Source: an uncultured Thalassospira sp. | GTDB lineage: Bacteria > Pseudomonadota > Alphaproteobacteria > Rhodospirillales_A > Thalassospiraceae | DNA length: 24,391 bases | Direction of reading: 5' to 3' | Assembly: GCA_946885765.1 (NCBI GenBank) | Contig: CAMPHD010000007.1 | Coordinates: 1-24,391 of the forward strand | Part shown: piece by piece, positions 7,850 to 15,181 of the stretch | Layout: each line of letters starts with the position of its first letter | Numbering within the stretch: the stretch's first letter is position 1 | Made by a program: the position numbers and the translations under genes | The notes under the pieces: generated by a model | What the model was told of the DNA's origin: nothing | Seen by the model: the letters and a program-made list of their open reading frames with translations, nothing else | The model's database searches: none

Positions 7850-7935
7850 TCGGTTGACCGAGCCCGGTGGGGTTCCGGGGGACCGCACCCGATAAGGGTG
7901 CAAGAGCGCGGCTGGAAACGGCCGCGCTTTCTTTT
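7850..7935 (+). ncRNA. Row of compact hairpins ending in an intrinsic terminator (possible small RNA or structured 3' UTR)
   Basis: Starting 17 bases after the unknown gene, four small helices follow almost without gaps: TCGG-ttga-CCGA (7850-7861), CCCGG-7-CCGGG (7863-7879), GCACCC-gataa-GGGTGC (7885-7901) and the GC-rich terminator stem (7905-7928) with its T-rich tail. This is more structure than a simple terminator needs. It could be a stable 3' UTR, a small RNA, or a leader that controls cobO. No known RNA family is recognised; it lacks the cobalamin riboswitch core. Confidence 0.35.
7905..7935 (+). terminator. Rho-independent terminator upstream of cobO
   Basis: AGCGCGGC (7905-7912) and GCCGCGCT (7921-7928) form a perfect 8-bp GC-rich stem with an 8-base loop, followed by TTCTTTT. 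It should end transcription from the unknown gene, so cobO and cobQ would need read-through or a promoter in 7936-8073. I see no clear promoter there. Confidence 0.75.
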
Positions 7936-8073
7936 GGTGTTATCGGTTGCAGGAAAATACGTTTTTCAGGGGCCGCTTGCATGGTAGGAACCGGATTGAA
8001 AACCCGAAAACTGTCCTTGATCGGGGGCGCGCTTCGCCGCATTGTTCCGACAGAAATGCAAAGGGATGAAGCA

Positions 8074-8700
8074 ATGACCGACAACAACACGCCCGATACC
8101 GACCTGAATGCCCGCCATGATGAAAAAATGAAAAAGATCAAGGCCGCGCGCGACAAGATGATGGCGCAGAAGATCGACAAAAAGGGCCTGATCATTGTTC
8201 ATACCGGCAAGGGGAAGGGCAAATCATCGTCGGCATTTGGTATGGCGATGCGGTGTGTCGGACATGGCATGAAAGTCGGTGTTGTGCAGTTCATCAAGGG
8301 CGGCTGGGAAACCGGCGAGGCAAAGCTTTTGAAGAAATTTCCCGATCTTTGCGAATTTCACGCCATGGGCGCGGGTTTTACCTGGGAAACCCAGAACCGG
8401 GCGCAGGATGTGGCACTGGCACGTGAAGCTTGGAACAAGGCGCTTGAGATGATGCGTGATCCAAGCTTTGCTATGGTGATCCTTGACGAGATCAACATCG
8501 TTCTGCGCTATGATTTCCTGCCGCTTGATGATGTTCTGGCCGCTTTGGCCGACAAGCTACCTGATCAGCACGTTGTCCTGACCGGCCGAAATGCGCCCGA
8601 TACCCTGATCGAGGCGGCTGACCTTGTGACCGAGATGACCATGATCAAACATCCGTTCCGCGAACAGGGCATCAAGGCACAGATTGGTGTCGAGTTCTGA
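8074..8700 (+). CDS. cobO: Cob(I)yrinic acid a,c-diamide adenosyltransferase
   Basis: This 208-residue CobO/BtuR/CobA-type ATP:corrinoid adenosyltransferase attaches the 5'-deoxyadenosyl group to reduced cobalt. The P-loop HTGKGKGKSSSA spans residues 43-54; GVVQFIKGGWETGE and MVILDEINIVL (Walker B) are typical of the family, and the C-terminus EMTMIKHPF...GIKAQIGVEF is diagnostic. ATG 8074 is chosen because AAGGGA at 8061-8066 is seven bases upstream and the length then matches the family. An in-frame extension back to 7867 crosses the terminator and is not credible; ATG 8056 is a weaker alternative. cobQ follows 48 bases after the stop. Confidence 0.97.
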   Translation: MTDNNTPDTDLNARHDEKMKKIKAARDKMMAQKIDKKGLIIVHTGKGKGKSSSAFGMAMRCVGHGMKVGVVQFIKGGWETGEAKLLKKFPDLCEFHAMGAGFTWETQNRAQDVALAREAWNKALEMMRDPSFAMVILDEINIVLRYDFLPLDDVLAALADKLPDQHVVLTGRNAPDTLIEAADLVTEMTMIKHPFREQGIKAQIGVEF

Positions 8701-8748
8701 TTTGCCATTTCGGCCAATCGCCAGATACAGGAAGGTTTTGAAACCGGA

Positions 8749-10263
8749 ATGAGCGCGCGCCCTGTTCCTGCCCTGATGTTGCAAGGCACCGGCTCGGATG
8801 TCGGCAAGTCTCTGCTGGTGGCCGGGTTATGCCGTGCTTATGCGCGGCGGGGGCTTCGGGTGCGGCCATTCAAACCGCAAAACATGTCCAACAATGCGGC
8901 CGTAACTGATGATGGCGGCGAAATTGGCCGTGCGCAGGCATTGCAGGCGCGTGCGTGCGGCATTCCGACATCGGTTCATATGAACCCGGTCCTGTTAAAA
9001 CCCCAAAGTGACATCGGTGCACAGGTCGTGGTGCAGGGCAAGGTCCTGACCAGTGCGAAGGCGCGGGATTATTACCGGCTGAAACGCGATTTGCTGCCGC
9101 GTGTGATTGAAAGCTTTGATCTGGTTTCTGCGGATGCCGATCTTGTGCTTGTGGAAGGTGCCGGATCACCGGCCGAAGTTAATCTGCGCGCCGCCGATAT
9201 TGCCAATATGGGCTTTGCCGAGGCGGCAAAAATTCCGGTGGTTCTGGTGGGGGACATTGATCGGGGCGGTGTGATCGCATCGATTGTCGGGACGCATGCC
9301 CTGCTGTCGGAGGGGGATCGCCACTGGCTGCGCGGCTATATCATCAACAAGTTTCGCGGCGATGTGTCGTTGTTCGAACCTGCCTTGCAGATCATTCATG
9401 ATCAAACCGGGCTTGAAAGTTACGGTATCGCAACATATTGGCGCGGGGCCAATCGCCTGCCGGCCGAGGATGGCGTGACGCTTGAAAAAGCCGGGCGTTA
9501 CATCCGGTCGGGAACGGATGAAAACCGGATCCGGATCGCAGTGCCACATCTGCCGCGGATTGCGAATTTTGATGACCTTGATCCGCTGGCGGCCGAGCCG
9601 GATGTCGAACTTCTGATCATTAAATCGGGTGAAGTTATTCCAGCCGATATTGATCTGGTACTTTTGCCCGGCAGCAAATCGACTTTGTCCGACCTTCGTT
9701 TTCTGAAAGACCAGGGTTGGGATATCGACATTCTGGCGCATTACCGCCGGGGTGGTCATGTGATCGGCATTTGCGGTGGATATCAGATGCTCGGACGCAT
9801 GGTGCATGACCTCGACGGGATCGAAGGTGCGGCGGGTTCAGAAGCCGGGCTTGGATTGCTTGACGTTGAAACGGTGATGGGCGGCGATAAGACGCTGAGC
9901 CAAACTAGCGGGCTGGCGGGACTTGGCGGGGTTACCGCCAATATTCCGGTCAGTGGCTATGAAATCCATATGGGCGAGACAACCGGGCCGGATCGCAACC
10001 GAAGCTGGCTTTGCCTTGGCGGCGGGATCATGGACGGTGCGCAAAACCCGGATGGACGTGTTATCGGATGTTATTTACATGGCCTGTTTGGCAGTGATGC
10101 GTTTCGGTCGGCTTATCTGAGTGCGATCGTCAACCGGGACCGGAATAGTATCACTGATTTCGAAGCCGGGATTGAGGCCGCCCTTGATGAGCTGGCCGAT
10201 CATGTGGAAGCATGCCTTGATCTTGACGGGCTTCTGGCGTTGGCGCAAAGCCGGTCAGGATGA
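8749..10263 (+). CDS. cobQ: Cobyric acid synthase (adenosylcobyrinic a,c-diamide amidotransferase)
   Basis: This 504-residue enzyme (CobQ/CbiP) amidates side chains b, d, e and g of adenosylcobyrinic acid a,c-diamide using glutamine and ATP. The N-terminal dethiobiotin-synthetase-like ATPase domain starts MLQGTGSDVGKSLLVAG (residues 10-26), followed by FKPQNMSNNAAV. The C-terminal class-I-like glutamine amidotransferase domain has GICGGYQMLG with the nucleophilic cysteine near residue 342, and GCYLHGLFGSD with the catalytic histidine near 444. Length is normal. AGGAAGG lies at 8729-8735, a rather long 13 bases from ATG 8749. It is probably co-transcribed with cobO. Confidence 0.97.
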   Translation: MSARPVPALMLQGTGSDVGKSLLVAGLCRAYARRGLRVRPFKPQNMSNNAAVTDDGGEIGRAQALQARACGIPTSVHMNPVLLKPQSDIGAQVVVQGKVLTSAKARDYYRLKRDLLPRVIESFDLVSADADLVLVEGAGSPAEVNLRAADIANMGFAEAAKIPVVLVGDIDRGGVIASIVGTHALLSEGDRHWLRGYIINKFRGDVSLFEPALQIIHDQTGLESYGIATYWRGANRLPAEDGVTLEKAGRYIRSGTDENRIRIAVPHLPRIANFDDLDPLAAEPDVELLIIKSGEVIPADIDLVLLPGSKSTLSDLRFLKDQGWDIDILAHYRRGGHVIGICGGYQMLGRMVHDLDGIEGAAGSEAGLGLLDVETVMGGDKTLSQTSGLAGLGGVTANIPVSGYEIHMGETTGPDRNRSWLCLGGGIMDGAQNPDGRVIGCYLHGLFGSDAFRSAYLSAIVNRDRNSITDFEAGIEAALDELADHVEACLDLDGLLALAQSRSG

Positions 10264-10393
10264 CAGGATGATAAAAAGCGCAAGAATGGTGCGGTTTGGC
10301 GCGACAAAGCCTTTACATCGGCACATTTGCGTGGTTTGAGAGAATTTGCAATTCCGGTCCTGTAATGAATGGTGCATAGACGCCATATGGTGA

Positions 10394-10418
10394 CAAACCG
10401 CCAAAGCGGCCCGGTTTG
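10394..10418. other. Inverted repeat upstream of the GST-like gene
   Basis: CAAACCG (10394-10400) and CGGTTTG (10412-10418) are perfect reverse complements with an 11-base spacer. They lie 37-61 bases before the GST start, within a 191-base gene-free stretch after cobQ. An alternative inner pairing, CCGC-caaa-GCGG, overlaps it. It could be an operator or a leader hairpin; there is no T-tract. Confidence 0.35.
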
Positions 10419-10454
10419 CGAAACGTTCATCCTTGGTTGGGTATCTTCAATTCC

Positions 10455-11126
10455 ATGCGTCAATTACATCATTTCTGGCTGTCACCGTTTTCGCGCAAAG
10501 TGCGTCTGGTTCTGGCCGAGAAGAAGCTTGAATTCGAGCTTAAGGCAGAGCCTGTCTGGGAGCGACGCGATGCGTTCCTGTCGCTGAACCCGGCGGGCGA
10601 AGTGCCGGTTCTGGAAGAAGAAGACGGGACGATCCTGTGCGATTCAACCGTGATCTGCGAATATCTGGATGAAGTTTATACCGATACCCCGCTTTTAGGT
10701 GCGGATGCCAAGGAACGCGCGGAAATCCGCCGCCTTGTCGCGTGGTTTGACGGCAAGTTCAACCGCGAGGTTACCGATCATCTGCTGGGCGAGAAGCTTT
10801 TGAAACGTTTCTTCTCGACCGGGACGCCAGATACCAAAATCCTGCGTGCCGGGCGCACCAATGCGGCCTATCATCTCGATTATATCGGCTGGTTGTTTGA
10901 ACGTCGAAACTGGCTGGCGGGTGAGCATCTGACCATGGCTGATATAGCCGCCGCAGCACAGATCTACGTCAACGATTACCAGGGGGACATCAAATGGTCG
11001 AAAACTCCCCGCGCCAAGGACTGGTACATGCTGATCAAAAGCCGGCCTGCGATGCGCGATATTCTGGCGGATCGGCAGGCAAGCTTCCCGCCATCGCCGC
11101 ATTATGCCGATCTGGATTTTGAATGA
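10455..11126 (+). CDS. Glutathione S-transferase family protein
   Basis: This 223-residue cytosolic protein has the GST two-domain plan. The thioredoxin-like N-terminal domain opens HHFWLSPFSRKVRLVLAEKKL (residues 5-25; the conserved Ser/Cys region is SPFS) and includes NPAGEVPVLEE and DSTVICEYLDE, the glutathione-binding cis-Pro and Glu-Ser/Asp regions. The helical C-terminal domain contains WLAGEHLTMADIAAAA, the usual N-capping box motif. The frame extends to a TTG at 10416, but ATG 10455 gives the normal N-terminus. The substrate is unknown. Its stop overlaps the start of the next gene (ATGA), which implies translational coupling. Confidence 0.93.
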   Translation: MRQLHHFWLSPFSRKVRLVLAEKKLEFELKAEPVWERRDAFLSLNPAGEVPVLEEEDGTILCDSTVICEYLDEVYTDTPLLGADAKERAEIRRLVAWFDGKFNREVTDHLLGEKLLKRFFSTGTPDTKILRAGRTNAAYHLDYIGWLFERRNWLAGEHLTMADIAAAAQIYVNDYQGDIKWSKTPRAKDWYMLIKSRPAMRDILADRQASFPPSPHYADLDFE

Positions 11127-11929
11127 CGGGTTCCTCGAAGGTCGACAGCTTTTACCCGGAAGGTGGCCTTAACGCCGCCAGCTATGACCTTCGTGCCGAA
11201 CTTGATCGCAAATTATTCGAAGATCCGGTCCCGTTTTATCGCGATATTGCCGTCAAATCCGGTGGCCCGGTTCTTGAACTGGGCTGCGGGACCGGTCGGA
11301 TTGCCGCTGCCATTCACGATGCCGGTATTGCGATTGAAGGGCTTGATCTTTCCGATGCGATGCTGGCACAGGCGCGCGCGAAATACTCCGATATGGTCTG
11401 GCACAAAGGGGATATGTGCGACTTTGATCTTGGGCGGCAGTTTGCCCTGATCATCATTCCGTTTCGCGGATTTCAGGAAATCACCGATGGCAACGATCAG
11501 CAGCGATGCCTTGCTTCGGCTTTTGCCCATTTGCGGCCGGGCGGGATACTGGTTCTTGATCTGATTGATCCCGACCTTCGGTATTGTCTGCCAGAAGGCG
11601 ACCCCGAAAGTGTTGAGCTGCCGCTGCTTCCGATGCCGTCCGGCATCGGTGCATCAGACAGCCGGTTGCGGATCACCGCGATGGAGCGAACAAGCGACCC
11701 CCTGACCCAGCGGTTTGACGAACATTGGCGGTTCGAGGAAATTAATCCGGCGGGAAAAGTTTTGCGATGCGAGGATTGCTGGCATCATATGCGGTGGGTT
11801 CATCGTAGCGAGATGCGGTTGATGTTGCAGATTTCGGGTTTTGTTTCGATATCGGAATTTTCAGATTTTAACGGAAATCCGCCAAAGTATGCCACCAATC
11901 AGGTCTGGATGGCAAAACGACCGGACTGA
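11123..11929 (+). CDS. Class I SAM-dependent methyltransferase
   Basis: This 268-residue protein has a Rossmann-type methyltransferase core. Motif I LELGCGTGRI is at residues 51-60, the acidic ribose-binding residue is in GLDLS near 73-77, and a LRPGGILVLDLID motif follows near 137-149. This is the Methyltransf_11/25-like pattern. The substrate cannot be read from the sequence, and there is no precorrin methyltransferase (TP-methylase) signature, so it is not a corrin-ring enzyme. The ATG overlaps the GST-like stop by four bases, so the two are translated together and may act on the same compound or stress. Confidence 0.9.
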   Translation: MTGSSKVDSFYPEGGLNAASYDLRAELDRKLFEDPVPFYRDIAVKSGGPVLELGCGTGRIAAAIHDAGIAIEGLDLSDAMLAQARAKYSDMVWHKGDMCDFDLGRQFALIIIPFRGFQEITDGNDQQRCLASAFAHLRPGGILVLDLIDPDLRYCLPEGDPESVELPLLPMPSGIGASDSRLRITAMERTSDPLTQRFDEHWRFEEINPAGKVLRCEDCWHHMRWVHRSEMRLMLQISGFVSISEFSDFNGNPPKYATNQVWMAKRPD

Positions 11930-11964
11930 TGCCCGGCCGTTTGTTCATCCATTTTGCGCGGTGC

Positions 11965-12996
11965 TTAGTTTCCGGCGAATTTCTGTGCCCCCGCAAGGGC
12001 GTCTACACGTTCATCATCGGGCAGCGGAACCAGACCATTATCAGCAAGCAGGCCTGCTTCGCCGATCACCGCGTCCGAGGTGTAGGTCGAAATGAACGAG
12101 CCAAGCGTTCTGACCAGTTGCTGGTGATCGTCCTTTACATACAGGTAAAGGGCGCGCGATCCGGGATAGCTGCCGTCAAGGATCGTATCGTAATCGGGGG
12201 CAACGCCATTGATCGGCACACCCTGCATGGTATCGCGATTGCGATCCAGGTTGTTGAAACCCATAATGCCGTAGGATTTCGGGTCTTTTTCAAGTTTGCT
12301 GATGACCAGACGATCATTTTCACCGGCAGCGATATAAGCACCGTCTTCGCGGATGGTGCGGCACAGAAGGCGGAAGCTTTCGGGGTCGCTGGCTTCAAGG
12401 CTGGCGATGTCACTGAAAGTTGCGCATCCCTTGTCCATCAGAAGCTGGCCCATCAGGTCACGCGTCCCCGACGTTGGTGGCGGACCATAAACGCGGATCG
12501 GAATATCGGGCAGGTCGGCATCGATATCGGACCATTTGACATTCGGATTGGGAACGCTTGCGCCCTGAACCGGAACGGTGCGTGCCAGTGCGAGATAAAG
12601 CTGACGGGCGGTCAATGACATGGTCGGGGCATTACGTCCCGCCATAAGAACGATGCCGTCGTAACCGATTTTGATTTCGCTGATATTGCTGACCGAATTG
12701 GCGGCACAGATGGCGGTTTCCGAACCGGTGATCTGGCGTGATGCATCGACAATATCGGGATATTCCGAACCGATCCCGCCGCAGAACAGTTTGAAGCCGC
12801 CGCCAGAACCGGTGCTTTCAACCACCGGGGCCGGTTCACCGGTGGTCTTGCCGAAATATTCGGCGACCTTGGTGGTCAGTGGAAAGATCGTCGAAGAACC
12901 GACAATCCTGATCTGGTCGCGGGCCTGTGCCGTGCTGGCGGCAAGCATCATCGTTACGGATGCGGCAATGGCAGTCGTGGCAATCAAACGACGCAT
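11965..12996 (-). CDS. pstS: PstS-like phosphate ABC transporter substrate-binding protein
   Basis: This 343-residue periplasmic protein has a clear Sec signal peptide, with likely cleavage after STAQA at residue 25. The mature protein begins with IRIVGSSTIFPL, the GSST phosphate-binding loop of PstS-like proteins. Further ligand-loop features are ESTGSGGGF, DIVDASRQIT and PPPTSGTRDLMGQ (the SGTRD motif). It would bind phosphate for a PstCAB transporter, but pstC, pstA, pstB and phoU are not adjacent, so it is an orphan here. A short GGGGGA precedes the ATG. It is convergent with the methyltransferase gene, with a gap of only 35 bases and no obvious terminator. Confidence 0.9.
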   Translation of the reverse strand: MRRLIATTAIAASVTMMLAASTAQARDQIRIVGSSTIFPLTTKVAEYFGKTTGEPAPVVESTGSGGGFKLFCGGIGSEYPDIVDASRQITGSETAICAANSVSNISEIKIGYDGIVLMAGRNAPTMSLTARQLYLALARTVPVQGASVPNPNVKWSDIDADLPDIPIRVYGPPPTSGTRDLMGQLLMDKGCATFSDIASLEASDPESFRLLCRTIREDGAYIAAGENDRLVISKLEKDPKSYGIMGFNNLDRNRDTMQGVPINGVAPDYDTILDGSYPGSRALYLYVKDDHQQLVRTLGSFISTYTSDAVIGEAGLLADNGLVPLPDDERVDALAGAQKFAGN

Positions 12997-13070
12997 GGGG
13001 TCCCCCGGTCTGAAAATCTGGCGATATGGTCCCTGAAACCGGCGGGCACATATCGAATGCGGATCAGAAC

Positions 13071-13886
13071 CTATTCCGATCCGGTTTGAACATCCATCTT
13101 TTCTATATTCGCTCTTGCCGCATCAGCGACAGGGGTTCCGTTTGAATTTTCTATGACAGTTAAATAATCCTGACGCGCGAGATCGTTGTCTTCATTGATG
13201 CGATGCAGGTTTGCGCGTTCAAAAAGCGCCTGAATATTGTTGGGGGAAAGTTCCAGCGCGCGCTGGATATCGGTCATGGCAAGGTCGTAGGTTTCAAGCA
13301 TGCGCCACGCCGTGCCGCGATAAACCAGAGCTTCGACATTATTCGGATCAAGGTCGAGCGCATTGTTCAGATCGTCAATCGAATCCCAGTATTGCCCCGC
13401 CATGCCAAGGATCATGGCCCGGTCGATCCATAATGTTGGATCGTTTTTGACAATGCCAAGCGCGCGGGATTGATCGCGCCAGGCGAATTCCAGATTGCCC
13501 GCCATCATCCAGCTTTGCCCGGCCTGGGCCAGAAGCCCGGCAATGACCTGCTGGGGGGATGTGCTTTCATCGGCCAGTGCATCAAGGCGGGTTGCGGCTT
13601 CTTCGTATTTTTCAAGTGCAATCAGGGCGACCGCAACGCAATGTTTTGCCGGTTCCCCTCCGCCCATATCGCGCCATGCAATCGCACTTTCAAAACCGTC
13701 TTCGGGTTTGAGGCGCGCGAGTTTGAGGCAGTCCTGATATTGCCGGGCCTCGTCTTCGGTGCTTGTGCTGCTGCCTTGTGCATGGGCGTGCTTTGGCGCG
13801 CCAAGCGAAACCATTACCATGCCAAACAGGATCATCAGAATCAGGGATGATGCGCGCAAGGTCTTGCGTGCAAGCAGTTCAGACAT
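13071..13886 (-). CDS. Exported tetratricopeptide-repeat protein
   Basis: This 271-residue protein carries a signal peptide (LILMILFGMVMVSLGA core, with likely cleavage after AHA at residue 36). TPR-like helix pairs follow, most clearly ALDLDPNNVEALVYRGTAWR and ALELSPNNIQALFERANLHR near residues 186-245. It probably acts as a periplasmic protein-binding scaffold; the partner is unknown. ATG 13886 is chosen over a longer frame starting at 13997 because it gives a proper signal peptide and has AAAGG about seven bases upstream. It lies 74 bases upstream of pstS on the same strand and could be co-transcribed with it. Confidence 0.88.
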   Translation of the reverse strand: MSELLARKTLRASSLILMILFGMVMVSLGAPKHAHAQGSSTSTEDEARQYQDCLKLARLKPEDGFESAIAWRDMGGGEPAKHCVAVALIALEKYEEAATRLDALADESTSPQQVIAGLLAQAGQSWMMAGNLEFAWRDQSRALGIVKNDPTLWIDRAMILGMAGQYWDSIDDLNNALDLDPNNVEALVYRGTAWRMLETYDLAMTDIQRALELSPNNIQALFERANLHRINEDNDLARQDYLTVIENSNGTPVADAARANIEKMDVQTGSE

Positions 13887-14114
13887 GATAGGCCTTTCAG
13901 TTTGACGTCGGGTACAAGGATGACGAACCGGGCCAGCATAGGGTTTTTTTGCATATGCCGACCAGATCGGGTTTATCAAGGCGGCATTGCAAATCATGAA
14001 AGCGGCAAGAAAATGATTGTGATTTCAAACTTTCTCAATTCTGGCCGGGAAAGCTTTTGTCATGCGGGGTTCTGATCGCTAGTGTTCCACGCTCTGATTT
14101 AGGCGCCCCGGCAT
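13887..14114. other. Divergent spacer between the TPR and SDR genes
   Basis: This 228-base gene-free stretch should contain the TPR promoter (minus) and the SDR promoter (plus). On the minus strand a weak TTGATA...TATGCA pair with an 18-base spacer can be drawn around 13950-13980, ahead of a run of seven A residues. I see no convincing plus-strand promoter and no strong repeat. Confidence 0.3.
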
Positions 14115-15032
14115 ATGGATATGACAATGACCGAAAAGCTGTTCTGCTTTGGACTGGGATTTTCCGCACGCCTTGTCGCCAATCATTTGCGCGACGAAGG
14201 ATGGCAAGTTGCCGGTACAACACGCAGTGCGGACAAGGCAGAAATACTGCGTGCCCAAGGGATCGAGCCGTATATCTTTTCCGACGATACGCCGGTCGCC
14301 GATATTCGAAGTGCGCTTGACGGCGTGACCCATGTCCTGATTTCAACCCCGCCCGGCGGCAATGGCGATCCGGTCCTTGCTCATCATGGGGGCGATCTTG
14401 CAGCTTTGCCCGAAGGCACATGGGTTGGCTATCTGTCAACCACAGGGGTTTATGGCGATCGTGACGGGGCGGTGGTGAGCGAAGATGACGACCTTTTGCC
14501 AAGTGGCAAGCGTGGTCGCCGTCGGGTTGCAGCCGAAAAGGCATGGTTTGATCTGGGCCGCCGTCACGGTCTTTGCGTGCAGAGTTTCCGTCTGGCCGGA
14601 ATTTATGGGCCGGGGCGCAATGCACTTGAAACCGTGCGATCGGGCCGGGCGCGCCGAGTGGTAAAATCCGGCCAGATTTTTTCGCGTATCCATGTCGAAG
14701 ATATCGCACAAACCGTTTTGGCATCGATCAAGCATCCGAATGCCGGTGCGGCCTATAACGTTTGTGACGACGATGCCGCCCCGCCGCAGGATGTGATTGC
14801 CTATGCCTGTGGATTGTTGGGGATCGACCCGCCGCCGGAAGAAGGTTTTGATGCCGCAAAGCTGAGCCCGATGGCGGCAAGCTTTTATGAAGATAACAAG
14901 CGGGTTGCGAATGGCCGGATCAAGACGGAGCTTGGCGTGAAGCTGCGTTTTGCCGATTACAAGGCGGGTTTGCGGGCATTGCATGACGAAATACTGGCCA
15001 AAATCAACGGCACCGGAACAAATATGCTGTGA
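14115..15032 (+). CDS. SDR-family NAD(P)-dependent epimerase/dehydratase-like protein (YeeZ-like)
   Basis: This is a 305-residue Rossmann protein of the extended/atypical SDR type. The N-terminal dinucleotide loop is FGLGFSARLVA (residues 12-22), a variant of GxxGxxG. Later features are STPPGGNGDP, LSTTGVYGDRDG, and FRLAGIYGPGRNALE, the typical epimerase-family segment. The canonical YxxxK is not obvious; the catalytic region reads VYGDRDG, then RRRVAAEKAW. The substrate is unknown. ATG 14115, 14121 and 14127 are all possible starts and no ribosome-binding site decides between them. The gene ends 149 bases before the NDUFA9-like gene, which has its own promoter. Confidence 0.88.
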   Translation: MDMTMTEKLFCFGLGFSARLVANHLRDEGWQVAGTTRSADKAEILRAQGIEPYIFSDDTPVADIRSALDGVTHVLISTPPGGNGDPVLAHHGGDLAALPEGTWVGYLSTTGVYGDRDGAVVSEDDDLLPSGKRGRRRVAAEKAWFDLGRRHGLCVQSFRLAGIYGPGRNALETVRSGRARRVVKSGQIFSRIHVEDIAQTVLASIKHPNAGAAYNVCDDDAAPPQDVIAYACGLLGIDPPPEEGFDAAKLSPMAASFYEDNKRVANGRIKTELGVKLRFADYKAGLRALHDEILAKINGTGTNML

Positions 15033-15042
15033 AAGCGCATTG

Positions 15043-15070
15043 TTGACGCACCCCATGCGTCGTATATAAC
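15043..15070 (+). promoter_or_regulatory. Sigma70-type promoter for the NDUFA9-like gene
   Basis: TTGACG (15043-15048), a 16-base spacer and TATAAC (15065-15070) form a good housekeeping promoter directly after the SDR stop. A perfect 6-bp inverted repeat, GACGCA-cccca-TGCGTC, at 15045-15061 overlaps the -35 and fills the spacer, which is a natural place for a repressor. Transcription would start near 15077. Confidence 0.65.
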
Positions 15071-15089
15071 CGCGTAGGAATTTTTGATC

Positions 15090-15109
15090 GGGCCAACCGC
15101 ATTTGGCCC
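15090..15109 (+). other. Leader hairpin upstream of the NDUFA9-like gene
   Basis: GGGCCAA (15090-15096) pairs perfectly with TTGGCCC (15103-15109) around a six-base loop in the predicted 5' UTR, about 70 bases before the start codon. It has no T-tract and no known RNA family is recognised. Confidence 0.45.
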
Positions 15110-15181
15110 TGATGGTACCCAGCGCCGGATCGTGATGGCGGGATCATCGCGACATCACCGACCGGCAAGGAGAGAGCAAGC

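Noticed and set aside
7867..8073. N-terminal extension of cobO
   Set aside because: It crosses the hairpin row and the terminator, and CobO proteins do not have such an extension.
7936..8073. Second cobalamin riboswitch before cobO
   Set aside because: Some GGAAACCGG-like words occur, but the conserved GCAACTGT core and the B12 box are absent.
10264..10393. Terminator after cobQ
   Set aside because: GCGC-type words near 10277-10305 can pair weakly, but there is no stable stem with a T-tract.
11123..11929. Methyltransferase as a corrin-ring methylase
   Set aside because: It has the class I Rossmann motif I, not the TP-methylase GAGPGD signature seen in CobA.
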